From Bondarzewia mesenterica (taxonomy: Eukaryota; Basidiomycota; Agaricomycetes; Russulales; Bondarzewiaceae), in NCBI GenBank assembly GCA_004802705.1, contig SGPL01000046.1:1-64000 (forward strand): a DNA stretch of 64,000 nt. Direction: 5' to 3'. The translations under genes were made by a program, and so were the position numbers. The notes beneath the pieces were generated by a model. It was not told the DNA's origin, did no database searches, and saw only the letters and a list, made by a program, of their open reading frames with translations. The first letter of the stretch is position 1. Each line of letters begins with the position of its first letter. Shown here one piece after another: positions 36,220 through 48,362 of the stretch.

Positions 36220-38309
36220 ATGTCGTTGACCTTTTCTTCCTTTGTCGTCGTCTCTGGTTTGGTAATTGCGGCAATTTTGACGAGCAACGTCTTTAAACTG
36301 TCTAAGCCTTTGGATTCTCGGACCATCGTACCTGGAATGTACACCAATGACTTTGACGCTATCAATGCTGCTTGTCAGGTCATCGCCCAAGCCATATCGA
36401 TTGAATCCGACGTGCACTGGCCAGGTAAGTTCGTTTCCGGGTCATATGGTGCTTTCCCGTGACATCTCTCTCTCCGAAGGATCGTCTGAGTTCGATGTCG
36501 ATATTCACCACTGGGCCAGCTCGAGTACCGAACGGTCAAGGTGCTCCGTTCGACCTGCGAATACCAGCGACCTCGCAATCATAGTAAGTTACTTGATTAC
36601 CGAAATGTGGATTCACGCAATTGAAGGGTCATTTTGCAAGCTCCAAATTATTGGTTGGACACGAACGCCCCTTCGCTGTGAATTCTCATTTTGGGAACTT
36701 AAGCTGGAGTTGACACTGACCAAAATGGTGAAGATCACCGGCGGAGGGCATGCTCTAAACCCTGGATTTTCATCTACAACTGGCATTCACATTGCTATGT
36801 CCCGCTTTATTGACCTGAAGCACAATGAAGATGCTCGAACCGTCGATATTGGAGCTGGTCTTCGTTGGGATGACGTCTATGGGCTGCTCAACCCCAATGG
36901 ATATAGTGTAGTAGGTGGACGAGTTAGTGGAGTTGGTGTGGCTGGGTTTATACTTGGTGGAGGTAGTCTTCATCCGCATACACTGAGAGGTGCAAACTGA
37001 CATGAATTTATTAGGGCTTTCTTGGACGACTAATCAGTACGGCCTGACTATCGACACACTGGTTGCTTGCGAGATAGTCTTGCCGAATGGTACTATCACC
37101 ACTGCTTCTGCGGAGACCAACCCGGATCTTTTTCTTCGGGCTCAAAGTATGTGAAAAGTCATCCTGTGCTTGCAATGACGAATTAATAAATAATTCAGGG
37201 CGGTCTCAATAATTTTGTAAGCGTTGGCGGTAAATTCTCGCTAAGTTTCAAACTCATTGGCGTTTGGCAGGGCATAGCCACCAAGTTCACCCTGACAGTC
37301 GTGCCACAGGGTGATGTTTGGGCAAGTCAGCTTCTGCTTGTCAGTCATGCTCACGCTTAACTCCACATTCTTTGTAGGGCGGCACGGTTATTGTTCCTGA
37401 ATCAGGCATTGAACGTGCCAACAACATCATCGCCGGCTTCGCGGCTAACATTCGCGATCCTAAGGCAACTGTAAACATCATATACGAGTTCGCCGAGGGA
37501 TCAGTATGTTTTTGTACGGCTATCTCTCTCTTTAACGTTGACTGACTAAGGATTTAGCTGAATGCCATCATCGTCGTGTTCTACAACGCTCCTGAGCCAC
37601 CAGCTGGACTATTTGATGAGGTTCTGTCTATACAAAACGGCGTTGTCCATGTGTCTTCCTTTCCTTTCCTCGATCTGCTGAGCGCGGGACAGCCGAGAAA
37701 CACTCCTCGACGGTACGTCCACTGCTCTATCTGCATACGTGTTCCCTTCCAATTAACGCCTAGATGGCCAACTGTGTGTACAGAATTCAGGACGAGGTGC
37801 CAGTACAGAAATGGACGCCCTACATCCTCAATAAAGTCGCTAATGAAACGAAAGTAATGATATCTTAGCTTCCCTTTCAAAATTTACGCACACTGATCAG
37901 GACTCCCTGTTAGTTTTGGGGAAGCTATCTAGAGAAGCATTATTCAGGCCACTTTTTTGACTACGTAGTCGAAATCTTTCTTCCGGACTACTTCAGTCAT
38001 GGGTCCGCCTCGGCCTGGCCTGCTGACCGTTCTGTCGTGCACTATCCCATCAACGTAGCCTTTGCGTGGTTCGATCAGAAATACGACACTGCTGTTCACG
38101 AGGCACTCAGGCGGAGTGTCGCAAAACTTCGAGCGGATATTATGACTCAAGGACAGTCGATTGACGATGCAACATTGTATCCCAATTTGCCCATCTTTGG
38201 AACTCCAGTGGAGCAGATGTATGGGAAGAATTTAGAAAGGTTGAGAGAGATTAGGGCGGTGTATGATCCACAAGGGATCATGGGATTGACGGGTGGATGG
38301 CATTTCTAG
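36220..38309 (+). CDS. FAD-linked oxidase, berberine-bridge-enzyme-like (BBE/PCMH)
   Basis: A secreted or membrane-anchored flavo-oxidase with the PCMH FAD-binding fold and a C-terminal BBE segment. The N-terminus is a hydrophobic signal (FVVVSGLVIAAILTSNVF). The FAD domain shows VRPANTSDLAIIV, then ITGGGHALNPGFSSTTGIHI and RTVDIGAGLRWDDVYGLLN. It continues SVVGGRVSGVGVAGFILGGG, joined over an intron to GLSWTTNQYGLTIDTLVACE. The middle shows GLNNFGIATKFTL after intron removal. The C-terminus shows HYPINVAFAWFDQKYD, YPNLPIFGTPVEQMYG and YDPQGIMGLTGGWHF. Introns are short and frequent (nine or so). Some joints near 36430-36480, 36585-36735 and 37850-37950 are not certain. Such enzymes oxidise sugars, alcohols or alkaloid- and terpenoid-like compounds. 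Its place between the GMC arms and near the terpene synthase suggests a tailoring role. Confidence 0.82.
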
Positions 38310-38798
38310 ACGATGCCGATGGGGATGGAGGCTAGTCTGTCGGATGAGTGCAACATTCACGCAGTAGATACGCTGTAACACATGCTCCGTAATGTACAAA
38401 GAACGATTTTTGATTGTGTTGCACATTAAGTGGCGACGGTCGCAAAAGTCGCAGTCATCATGTTCCCGAAAGAACAAGCATCACATCGGTTCCGGTATAC
38501 TCAAATGCCAGTCTTAACTTGAATAACGAGCTGGAGATGGTGGTAATGGTTGATTACATCAGAGACAACGAGCCGTGATTATCAGACACGAGGATACTGA
38601 GACTGAACGTTACAATAGGGAACAGATTTTCGTCCAGTATGGACTGTCAAACATGGGTAGACCATACTGTTATTAACCTACATAGATGATTTGTGACCTT
38701 CTTCTACTTATTCCTCCAGTAACCGTTGGCAACATAGAGATGATGCCGAAAGAACAGCGTGTCACGCCAGGTCAATCCAAAGTTCTCCATCCACCCTG
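38310..38798. other. Intergenic region, convergent ends
   Basis: About 490 bp between the FAD oxidase stop and the stop of GMC copy 2. At 38628-38649 lies TTTCGTCCAGTATGGACTGT followed by CA, matching 421-442 with one change. No gene is seen. Confidence 0.5.
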
Positions 38799-41448
38799 TC
38801 ATTTTTCGGAGTTGTCCAAATCCTCCGCCATCATTTGAGCGGCCTGTCGCATTTCAGCGTGCAAATTTAGCCAAGCAGTCGTCAGCTGGACGACGGCTCT
38901 TGACGCACCTTTTCCGCTACAGCATACACCGTCTGTTGGAGAGGCGAGCCAATAGTNATAGGAAAAATNCCNGCATCGACGACTCGCACATTCTCGAGCC
39001 CGTNCACCTTGNGTCGTGGATTGACGACACCTGTTCAATTCCGATCAGAAACATGCCNTTGTCTGNCAGCTCAGGACCACNCTGACCTCCTAGGCTTTCA
39101 GGAGCCATGGCTGTCGTGCCTGGGGTCAGATCTACGTGAGCNACGGANTGAGTGAGCAAAGATCAAAGTGACCAACGCACCAATCGGATGNTTCGTCGTC
39201 TAAGTTCGGACAANGTCGACAATGAGCGATTTCCCCCTTGCANNAANAAAAAAGACGANATGCCTCACTCCCACTGTGCTCCTGACAAATTGAGCCCACT
39301 GACTATCANTCTGAACNCTCGCCGGTGGCGTGACAAGNNCCTCGACGAGACTCGCNACAGGTTCCGCTCCAATCCATTCGCGAAGGAAGCGAGTTGCGCG
39401 GACCTGGACATCGAGATCTGGTCCGATTCATNAGCGANAGTANANTTGNGTCCGNNTGATCAATNTACCCCATNGCAGTGCCAGGAATTTAGGATCGATC
39501 AAGGGCGGGGCNAATGGGTCNGTGGTGTTGATGTGCTGCCAACCCAATTCTCAGGCTGTGCCGNTCNNTGAGGANACGATCCAAATCACTTACGACAGAT
39601 CCTCGTCCAAACTCATGCTGGAGGCANTNATNAGTATGGGTAGGCGNNANGAGCNNGNAGNAAAGTGANCACTGACATANTGAGAAACGGCGAGGGAGAC
39701 GTAGCTGGTGTTCGCCTGGGCNGTGCTAGCCAGACCACCTAAGGGTACCATTGTAGGTGCGAACCATCCGATNTCGCCTCCGTCGACCCAGTTCTTGAGC
39801 AGNTCATANTGTGCGCTTTGAAGGGGCGTCAGAGTCATGGTCGCCAGGGTTGCGTCCAGCTCCGAGCGCATCTTCGTATACCCGTCTGCCGATACAATTG
39901 ACCTCAGAGGCCAGGCGCCACTGGTTTGGGCTGCGTACGTGAAGGCTCCGGTGTGCGACGTGTCACTGTGAAAGTGGAAGAAGCGTGAGTACNCTTNGGG
40001 TNAGANGAAGAGAGAANCNGACTANAGGCGTTGCTGCTCCNCCAANTAAGTCTCGTTGAACACNAGCCAATCTGGCACGCGCTTTCATAAGTCAAAAACG
40101 CGACGGAGGTAGGTTCGACAGGGTGTCCGCACCGAGAGTAACCACCCCTNTCTTAACTCTGAAATCGGANATGCTNTGAGGNTGATCCATCAGATTTTCT
40201 CCGACCTGCGGAAGGTCGAGCGTGACAGGGACCCCCAAGCTCTCTAGAAGTGAGGCATTGCCGANGCCAGAGAGTTCGAGTATCTGTGGCGACTTGAGAG
40301 ACCCTAATCTCCTTGTCAGGACGTCGCGTCGTGTACAGATCGAAGATCGCGAAGCCTACCTGCACAAAGAACCACCTCTTTNGTGGCATTGACCACGTAG
40401 GTTTCGTTCCCCACCACAAACTCGACGCCCCTCGCTCTGATCGCCTTGGTGCCTCGACTAGATTCGTCCCANATNATTCGACTGGCCGTGGCATTCATCA
40501 CCACCACCAAGTTCTTCCTGGACCTCACNTCTGCNCCATAGTANCCGGGGGCGGCATAGCTCCGTTTCCCGGAGACAGGGTCGATGGAGTGCGCGATGCC
40601 CGACCGAGGGAGGTAAGACGTGTTGCCTGCGTCCGGATTGTCNTTGAGTGGGAATCCGAGCGTGACACTTGCCTTGGTGAGTGGTCTGTCTATGTCGCTG
40701 AAGTAAGTGTCGTAGCTNGCNGAGATGGGGCCGTGCTCGCCGTGTACTGAAGGTNATGAGGAATTGGTCNNATTTGTTCCAGGGATGAGAGCAGCATCGC
40801 CGGTCGGCGGAGCCGTCCAGGACTCAGCGTGTTCGAANTATGGAAGCAGAGTGTCGAAGGTCCAATCGTCACCATTTCNGAATGTCGTTCCCCACGCGTC
40901 GTATTCAGTACGGGCNCCGCGCTGCCACGCCATTGCATTGATGGCGGAAGAGCCGCCAAGGACTTTTCCCCTAGTTCAAAAATGGAGTCAAGAAANATGG
41001 ATATAGTTAGCAGAACATACCGTGGGTAACNNATCACCGTACCGTTCAACGCGGGCTGAGGTACACTCTGGAACATCCAATCGTANTGAGGATTGCCTAA
41101 GAGGGAGGTGTCTGGAGCATNCAAGAATCTATATGGAATGTCNATGAGAGGATCACCNGAANCATTGTAGTGGCCGGCATCNATNACGCCAATTCTCAGC
41201 TTGCTGAGAGCAGTCGCAGAGGATGCTTTCGTGCTACCGCTTAGCCTATTCGCCAAAACCAGACCNGCCGTTCCACCTCCGATGATGATGACATCGAANT
41301 GAGACNATGCGAACGATGCCGGCGTGACAGACTGATACGACANTGGTGCATTTGAGCCTCTCGATATGTGCGGCAAANTGAAGCCATCCACCGTTCGGAC
41401 GGTCAAGACGGAGGTGAGGGCAGCGCGCAGCAGANCTATGCCTCGCAT
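38799..41448 (-). pseudogene. GMC oxidoreductase, copy 2 (inverted duplicate, many ambiguous bases)
   Basis: Inverted copy of the GMC gene at 32929-35578, with the same exon order. It has a signal peptide (LLRAALTSVLTV), FDVIIIGGGT (N) [20 protein letters not shown] motif, GVVNP (N) LKVHGLENVRVVDA and a C-terminal AAQMMAEDLDNSEK. Dozens of single N bases are scattered from 38957 to about 41660, consistent with polymorphic or collapsed reads. The middle part near 40020-40110 is broken as in copy 1. Here CTACCTCC replaces the shorter CTCC of copy 1, and TGA follows SNLPPSRF. The shared lesions suggest that the break predates the duplication, or that both share a real but unusual intron. The last residues differ from copy 1 (DNSEK against GITG). 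Confidence 0.7.
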
Positions 41449-41740
41449 GATAGAGCAATTTTGTGTTCTCTATCAATCNCATTCTTTCCAAATNTATATG
41501 CATGCAAATTCGCGCAGCATTCTGCAGTACCNGAACTGAANTCGTGCATGTGAACCACATGTAGTCAGTGCGAGGTAACCTACCAGCCCAGGTCGCACCA
41601 AGCATTCGATANAATCGCATGAGGAAGCCATCAAGGCTGTGTCCAGATGTGGAGACAGACGGNGCACGAATGTGTTCCTAAGGTGGTATAGTGTTGAGAT
41701 ATGCGCCGTTTGGACATCAGGCTTCATGAAGAATCAGACT
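38820..41740 (-). repeat. Right arm of the 2.9-kb inverted duplication
   Basis: Reverse complement of about 32640-35560. The match begins right at the end of the GMC coding region and runs about 290 bp upstream of its ATG, to a conserved stretch around TTCATGAAGCCT near 41720. Single-base ambiguities are confined to this arm and not to the left one. Confidence 0.88.
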
Positions 41741-42499
41741 CATTCGTAAGTCCAGCCTCCGTCGCTGTGTCAGTGTCTGAAGAGTCGCTTACTGTATTCA
41801 ATAAAGGGGATAACTTACTGCAGATAACCCCATAGTGAAATGGGGTCACGAAGTGATCCTCTAGGAAGGAAATGATATCGAGATGCAGATGGCCTGACGC
41901 TTGGCGCTCGATTGTCCGACAGAATACTTGTGGCTCAAACAATTATATTATGACTTCCATCGCAGATGGACGCCCTCATGCAGGATGAGACAGGTCATCG
42001 GCTTTGGCCGTCTGAAGAACAGGGATGGTCAGGACGACGGTCTATTTCACATTGGAGACTCGAAGGCAGGAAGGAAAGCGCCCGCACGCTGAGCGCTCTC
42101 TTGTCTTCACACAGAAGTGAACCTTGGATCATGCAATGCTTTATTCGGTTGCCACCAACTCCGAACGTCGCATCACACGCATAGCAATGAGCGTCGCAGG
42201 AGCCCTACTGAAGGACGACGTCCTCGAGCTCAATGATACACAGATATTGAATTGACAAAAATGGAGATGTCCGATAGCGCAACATCGACAAAAGTACTCC
42301 ACAGACCTTACCTTTGATTTAGCTACCAAATCCGACCATACGCACACCAGTGGCTGATGGACGACTCTTCGCGTGGACCGAGCCAGGTAACACTGGGGGA
42401 AAAGAGAGTAGATTTGCTCTGATAAGTGTCAGATACAACGGGACTTTGAAGGAGGAACATAGAGCGTATCGTTGGAGTGGTCTAGTCTCCCGCCGGGGG

Positions 42500-42790
42500 C
42501 AGAGTAGCCACTCGTCAACCTTCCTGCCTCAGGATCCTCCTGTCTGACGAGTGGTCGGACTCGAACACGTCGAACCGCGCAATATTCCCATTCGTCTGTG
42601 AATGATGTTCAAAAGCCAAGCTCCCAATAGTTGGATTAGACTTCGGTGTTGAAGAACGAGCGGTCGAGGCGGCGGTACTATGTAAGCCTTGCAAGCCCAA
42701 ACGTTGGAACTTGGAGGTAAACAGATGGAGGACCTGAAGCTCCCCAGCGCTGGACGCTCTTTCCATAGGAGCAGTACAACTGATGGAACA
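42500..42790 (-). repeat. Dispersed degenerate repeat, copy C (inverted)
   Basis: Read on the minus strand it matches copies A (27600-28230) and B (31300-31680). CCAGCGCTGGGGAGCTTCAG is exact to copy A. CACCGAAGTCTAATCCAACT and GAACATCATTC, then GTGTTCGAGTCCGACC, match copy B. It carries the longest open frame of the three: STARSSTPKSNPTIGSLAFE, then FDVFESDHSSDRR. Confidence 0.6.
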
Positions 42791-42934
42791 AGACATCACT
42801 GAATCTTGCGACTGCGACACTTCAATGGTGACGGTGCCACTGGCAACGCCGCCGCATGGCTAAATGATATTACATAGTCGCTCAATCCACATACTATCTA
42901 TTGAATAACTGAGATAAAAGTCTCTCACGGCTAA

Positions 42935-42953
42935 GCCGCGGTGGCGCCGCGGC
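42935..42953. repeat. GC-rich 7-bp perfect inverted repeat
   Basis: GCCGCGG, TGGCG, CCGCGGC. It lies about 55 bp beyond the stop codon of the sesquiterpene synthase, so its 3' UTR could form this hairpin. Role unknown. Confidence 0.55.
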
Positions 42954-43005
42954 GGGTGACCTCTTACACCCAACTGAAGTACCGTCGCGCAAGCTATCTA
43001 AAGAA

Positions 43006-44288
43006 TTACAGGACAGAGCTATCGACAAGCTGAGGACCAATGTCTTCCGTGCGCTCCTTGGGCATCAGCGTAATGCATCTCGATTGCATGATCTGAGGAC
43101 CCTTTGTCCCGAAATACCTTTCACTCTCGAAGCTCCACTGGTCATTCGCTCGCACCCAGTTGCCCAAGCCATCGCAATATCGGTTCACCTGCACGTCAAT
43201 TGGCTCGCCCCACTTTGGCACCGCACCGAGGTTCTCGAAGAATTTCTCCTCCAGCTTCGTATGATACTCAGCCACCCACAACATAGCACCCTCAATGTCG
43301 GTCTTTAGCTCATCCATGATGATCGTCACGATATTGTGACTGGCGTCTCCACGAGCCTGCTCGAGATTATACGAGACAATGTCCTGCACAAGCCCATTTC
43401 TGAGTTCTGGCGCTCATAATTAGGGAGAATTACGGTCACTCACATTTCCGATGCAGAGCATGTCAATGGTGGCCATGGTTAGATTTTGGATGGCTGGATG
43501 CTGAATGATGTCGTCAGGAAGGTCCATGTCCAGCTCGAGAAGGGCGAATGAAGGTTTGGCCCCGATCGTGTTGCGGCGGATGTTGAGATAGCTCTTGACA
43601 TCACGAGTGTGTGCCGTACTTCTGTCAGCGGCTTGCTCCACGACAGAATCGAGATACTCGTCAAACGTCTTGATGAACCGCCTCTGCGATTGCGGGCTAG
43701 CGGTGGGGATCGCACGTTCCCAGTATCTGTTTGTCGCATATCAGTTAGATACTGAATAGCGGATGGAGAAGCCCGAATTTACGAACTGGCGAGCGACCTC
43801 TCCCCCGATCCATTCGCCCCTCGGACGCGGCTTGTGGGGATTACACAAAGCGTCCATGATGATATTCTTCTGTTCTCGAACCTCGGCTTCTCCAGCAACA
43901 TCTGAGTACTCATCGATTACGAAGAATAGGTTCATCAGATCGCAGCCGGTGCGGAGTCGTTCTGGACAGATTCTTGAGTGAGTTTTTTTTTTTTTTGGCC
44001 CGAACATAAGAACCTAGCTCACCTTTGTCCGCAAGCGGGTACGCGAGAGAGGCAAGAAGATCTGGTAGAAAAAGCGATGTGAATTGACATGCGGATTGTC
44101 CTTGACATGTCCTTACTGAAGTCGCAGCGGTTAAAGGCGTGCTGCGCTTTGGGACTGAAGGCTTGAAAGTTCGCTGCCCAAGCTGCAGACTCCTTCTTGA
44201 CTTCAGCATAGTGCGGATTGAGGTGGCGGGGCCATGGCCATTTGGCGACTGTGTCAGGTATGAAGATTTTTACCGCAGACTGGGCCAT
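43006..44288 (-). CDS. Class I sesquiterpene synthase (Agaricomycete type)
   Basis: Terpene cyclase expected to turn farnesyl diphosphate into a sesquiterpene hydrocarbon. The aspartate-rich metal motif is [15 protein letters not shown] (DEYSD, about 43910-43960). The second metal motif (NSE type) is [16 protein letters not shown], joined over the intron near 43390-43445, with N, S and E present. The partner R-Y pair appears as SERYFGTKG near 43110. [19 protein letters not shown] starts the protein, and [20 protein letters not shown] lies at about 43540-43600. Four or five short introns; no lesions. Length about 345 residues, normal for the family. The DE(Y/H)SD motif and overall look recall the clade that holds protoilludene synthases, but product assignment from sequence is not safe. 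It is divergent from the P450 at 45362 across about 1.07 kb and sits among redox genes. Confidence 0.92.
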
Positions 44289-45361
44289 GACTGAGGCGAT
44301 TGAAGAAAAGATGTGGGATTCTCAGTACGTTTGTTCACTTTATAAAGCGTGCGCTCACTCCAGTGTTGATAGACTCTTTTTGCTAAAGATTTGAATCATT
44401 ATTTTCCGCGAGTTCACCTAATGTAATCGCAAACATCTGACATCGAGCATCCTCTTCGCTGACTCCAATTGATCATCTAAAAGTTGGATTCGGTTAGTCG
44501 CATATTGGAGGCGGCTATCTGAAGTCAAATTCCCTCCTACGGTGGTCTGAATCCCCTCCGAAGCATCCATCTTCGTCACCGCTCACTCGCTTGTCCCATA
44601 CAGCCCCTTGGGTTGTCGGAATGTATCACCTGCGGATTATCGCAAAATTGCTCCCGATGGATTTGGTCTATCGTCAACAGCTGAAAGGCTCAGGGTCGAG
44701 CCAAATTTTGAAAACTTGTAGGCTCTTCGTCTGACCCGTTTGCTCTAGGAGCTTTATTCTTCCGCTAATTGGATGAACCCGACCTGCGTACGCTATGAGT
44801 AGGTCAGTTTCTCGTTCACAACTCTGCGTCCACCGCAATTTACTTTCGCAAGACGTCGCATACTCATTGACATGGCGCACAAATTTGATAGGGTTGGTCT
44901 TTGGTGAACGAACTGCGTACTCGCGGATTTTTTTTCTATCGTCATGAAAACGATTTGATAGTGGCCGTATTTCCTGGCGCTGTGAAGTTTCTCCCGTTCC
45001 CAAATTTCGCATATGACTAAACTCCAGTCGTAAGTTCATAATACATATTCTGGGGAAACCTTTGCAGGTTTCCAAATCTATTCAACCGAAGTGATCGCAG
45101 GCTGATTAGCGACTGCGGTAATGTGGATATTTCGCCACGGGATCATAAGTATGTCCGGGGATGTATCTGATGTCGAAAGGCCAGACGCCGGTGGCGGGTC
45201 TCCATTCAGGTTATCAGAGTCAACGTACACAAGCGCCACTTGCTCGGTTCGAATCCCTCACTAACAGCTCAGAACCAGTCTGATTACTGTGCTTCTTGCA
45301 AGCATATAACCCCTTTACTGATGATGGCACAGTCGTTCCAACACGTTCGCATTCATTTGCC
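44289..45361. other. Divergent promoter region between terpene synthase and P450
   Basis: About 1.07 kb that likely controls both divergent genes. No coding sequence recognised. A tRNA B-box-like word GGTTCGAATCC at about 45245 has no matching cloverleaf and is not called as tRNA. Confidence 0.55.
44338..44347 (-). promoter_or_regulatory. Likely TATA box of the sesquiterpene synthase
   Basis: CTTTATAAAG, a palindromic TATAAA site about 50 bp upstream of the ATG at 44288 on the minus strand. The position is right for a strong fungal promoter. Confidence 0.5.
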
Positions 45362-47442
45362 ATGCTCACAATTCCTGCTATAGTCGATGTTATCCAGAGC
45401 TACAAGCCTCTGTCATTCGCCACTCTCATAGCCATCTCCGTCTACTCTGTGGTTCAATTCTTCAACAGTCCATGGCGAAAGCTCCCTCCTGGCCCACGCG
45501 GACTTCCACTCCTAGGCAACATTCTACAGCTTCGGGACAAGCAATGGATTACCTTCACTGAATTGAGGAAAACCTTTGGTCGGTGTTACTGAAGGGCTTT
45601 CCGGGCGTCAATTGACCTAGTATCCAGGTGACCTCATTTACCTCAATGTGGCTGGTCAACCTCTTGTCGTCATAGGCTCGCAGAAGGTTGCGGCGGATCT
45701 TCTCGATCGTCGCGCTGCAATATACTCTGACCGACCACGCAACATCGTGGCTTCAGACATCATGACCGGCGGGCTTCTTGTCGTGTTCACTCGTTACAAC
45801 GACGTGTCAGTGCGATTTCCCTTCCCACTTTCGGCCTCTAAATTAACGCTTATGAATTAGCTGGCGCCGCATGCGGAAGGCCTCACATGAGGGTCTCAAC
45901 AAGGGCGTTGCGCACAAATATCAGCCTGTGCAGACCACTGAGGCCGTGCTTCTCGTATCAGGAGTGCTGTCTGATCCCGAGCACTGGGACGCCCATCTGC
46001 GTCGCACCGCGGCCTCCACCATCATGTCAATGGTTTACGACGCTCCTCCGATTGCCTCAGGACAAGATCCTTCTGTCAGGCTCATCAACGATTTTGTTGC
46101 TCGTTTGACGCGGGCTGCATACCCTGGCGCACACCTCGTCGAATTCTTCCCGTGGATGATATATGCTCCTTCAATGTGAGAGCTTTTTGTTTTGTTTTAC
46201 AGAAACATCAGAGTCATGATCGAGGTATATTAATTATCATATAGGTTCGCCAAGTGGAAACGGCAGGCTCAAAAATGGTACGCTTCAGACTCGGTCATGT
46301 TTGAAGGACTCTTCCGAGGCGTTCGAGACCGTCTTGTGCGTCCCATTTCACTATATGAGTTAGTCTAATCACAATGCTCGCTCATGCAGGCACAAGGTGA
46401 CGACCGCCCGAGTCTCGCAGCAACCCTTATTGAGGATGCTGGCCGTCATGGCCTGTCTGAGCGAGAAAACTCTTGGCTCGCGGCGACTATGTAGTGCGTG
46501 TTCTGCTTTTAAATTCAAATTTGCTCTTTCTCATCTTCGACGAAAGTGCTGCTGGTGCGGAGACGACTTCTGGAGTCATGGCTTGGTGGATGCTCGCCAT
46601 GGTTGCTTATCCGGACACCCAAAGACGTGCTCAAGCCGAGCTTGACGCGGTTGTGGGTCGTGGCAGACTTCCGTCTTTTTTCCGACTTGGAAAATTTGCC
46701 ATATATCCGTGCTATGGTGAGTGCCTTTAGTGAGCTTTGCGCATATGGTATCGTCTGACTGTTTCTAGGTCAAGGAGGCATTGAGGTGGCGTCCAGTCGT
46801 AAGTCCCTACTCCACCCCAATTTCTGAGTAGAGCTGTACATTCGCGCGCAGGATCCGGTTGGGCTTCCCCATCGTTCTGTCGAGGTAAAATTATTTGCTC
46901 CATTACATGAAGCCGGCGTGTTGACGAAAATCCTTGACCGTCACAGGACGATTGGTACGAAGGCCATTACATTCCCGCCGGTTCCATCGTCATCGCCAAT
47001 GTTTGGCACCTCAATCGCGACCCGATGATTTATGGTGCTGACGCGGCACATTTCAATCCAGCTCGTCATCTCGACGAGAAGGGACAGATCGGACCCGGGC
47101 CTATCGATACGAAGGAAGAAAGCCATGTCACTTATGGCTTCGGACGGAGGATATGTGTTGGACGCCATGTTGCAAACAATTCCCTCTTCATCGACATTGC
47201 GATGATGCTTTGGGCGATGAATATTGAATGTGCTACTGACGAAAAGGGAAATTCTCTTCCGCTGGACATCGATGGTTGCATTGAGGATGGTCTTGTCGTG
47301 TACGCCGCTTCGAGTATGAACTGTGAGGCATGACTGATCAACGTTTCTCTTCCATAGACGTCCTATCCCATTCAAGTGCAAGATCACTCCTAGATTCCCG
47401 GAGGTGATCTCCATACTGGAGCAGGAGAGGGAACTGCTTTGA
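45362..47442 (+). CDS. Cytochrome P450 monooxygenase
   Basis: A membrane-anchored microsomal P450 of the fungal type often annotated as O-methylsterigmatocystin oxidoreductase-like. An N-terminal hydrophobic anchor (PLSFATLIAISVYSVVQFF) is followed by the Pro-rich hinge KLPPGPRGLPLLGNILQL. The I-helix AAGAETTSGVMAWW is joined over an intron at about 46496-46549. The K-helix ExxR is KEALRWRPV. The PERF-like element is FNPARHLDEKGQIGPG, and the heme loop is YGFGRRICVGRHVA with its Cys ligand (about 47130-47160). The C-terminus ends ILEQERELL after an intron at about 47300-47356. About eight introns; all joints look normal. Start chosen at ATG 45362, just before the anchor. It is divergent from the sesquiterpene synthase, so oxidation of its product is a reasonable inference, not shown. 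Confidence 0.9.
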
Positions 47443-48362
47443 AAGACACAGTATTTAGAGAAGCTTCATGCCTCCTCGTGATCTTTGTTGTACAGAAGTT
47501 CCTTAGAATTAGGTCAGAAATCTACGATCGATCTTCACGGCATTGTATAATTGACATTATGTTTCCGTCTTCATTAAATGGCCAGTTTGTGAAATGCTGT
47601 TCTGTGAACTTCACGCATGTGTGAATGACTACTGAATGACTTCTTGTTCTACTATCGCGCGCTCTTTGGGAAGACTCGAGCCTAACTGCGTTCAATGTAG
47701 CGGGCATTGCCAAACTCCGAGACTTAGCGCTAGCGGCTATAGAGCTATTGGCCAGCACTGCTACGGTCAGCGGGAAAGATTTTGAAATATCCGCACTGGG
47801 ATCCATGCACAGAAGGGATATGCAAATATGATTTCAGTCCGGGCCAACACGTACGCGCGCAACTTCGACACTAGAATGGCAATCATCTATCTCTTAGATG
47901 CTATGATGGCAAGGGACGTTAACAATCCTGAGATGGCAGCGCGCACGTAATATTGGGAGAACATCGGCCTTGAAGCTGCTTAAGGCCGATGAATGTTGCG
48001 GCAGTCAAAAATCGAAATCATTACAATAATTCTCGTTCATTGATGCACATTTAAGTATTGAAAGTGTAAACTTTGAAATTGTCGAAGTTACAGTGTCAGT
48101 TCACGAAGGAGATTCATCCGCTAGCAATGACGCCTGCTTCCCAATCTGCACCTCACGCACGTAAATATCTCCAAGCGAGTATGAAGACAATTACGGTAAG
48201 GCATGAATCACTATCACTGCGTACGACATAGCATCCCCGTCTGCATTCAGCGAGCGCAATATCTATCCCCAAATTATGTGAACCGTTTCCGATGGAGAGT
48301 CGAAGCTTTCATCCATGCACACCTGCCTTAGTAAGGGACTATACACGACAGGAAACGGAATA
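47443..48362. other. Intergenic region
   Basis: About 920 bp. One plus-strand frame around 47670-47810 reads FNVAGIAKLRDLALAAIELL and looks protein-like, but it has no start, no neighbours and no family I can name; it may be a relic. The rest shows nothing. Confidence 0.4.

Larger units (their letters stand above)
41741..43005. other. Intergenic region with repeat copy C
   Basis: About 1.26 kb between the inverted arm and the terpene synthase stop. It holds dispersed repeat copy C (42500-42790). Near the synthase 3' end there is a GC palindrome at 42935-42953 (GCCGCGG, 5 nt, CCGCGGC). No gene is recognised; the 101-aa frame at 42515-42820 is part of the repeat. Confidence 0.5.

Noticed and set aside
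45225..45275. Possible tRNA gene, because of GGTTCGAATCC
   Set aside because: The word matches a B box, but the bases next to it do not pair as a T-arm, and no A box or acceptor stem is found upstream.
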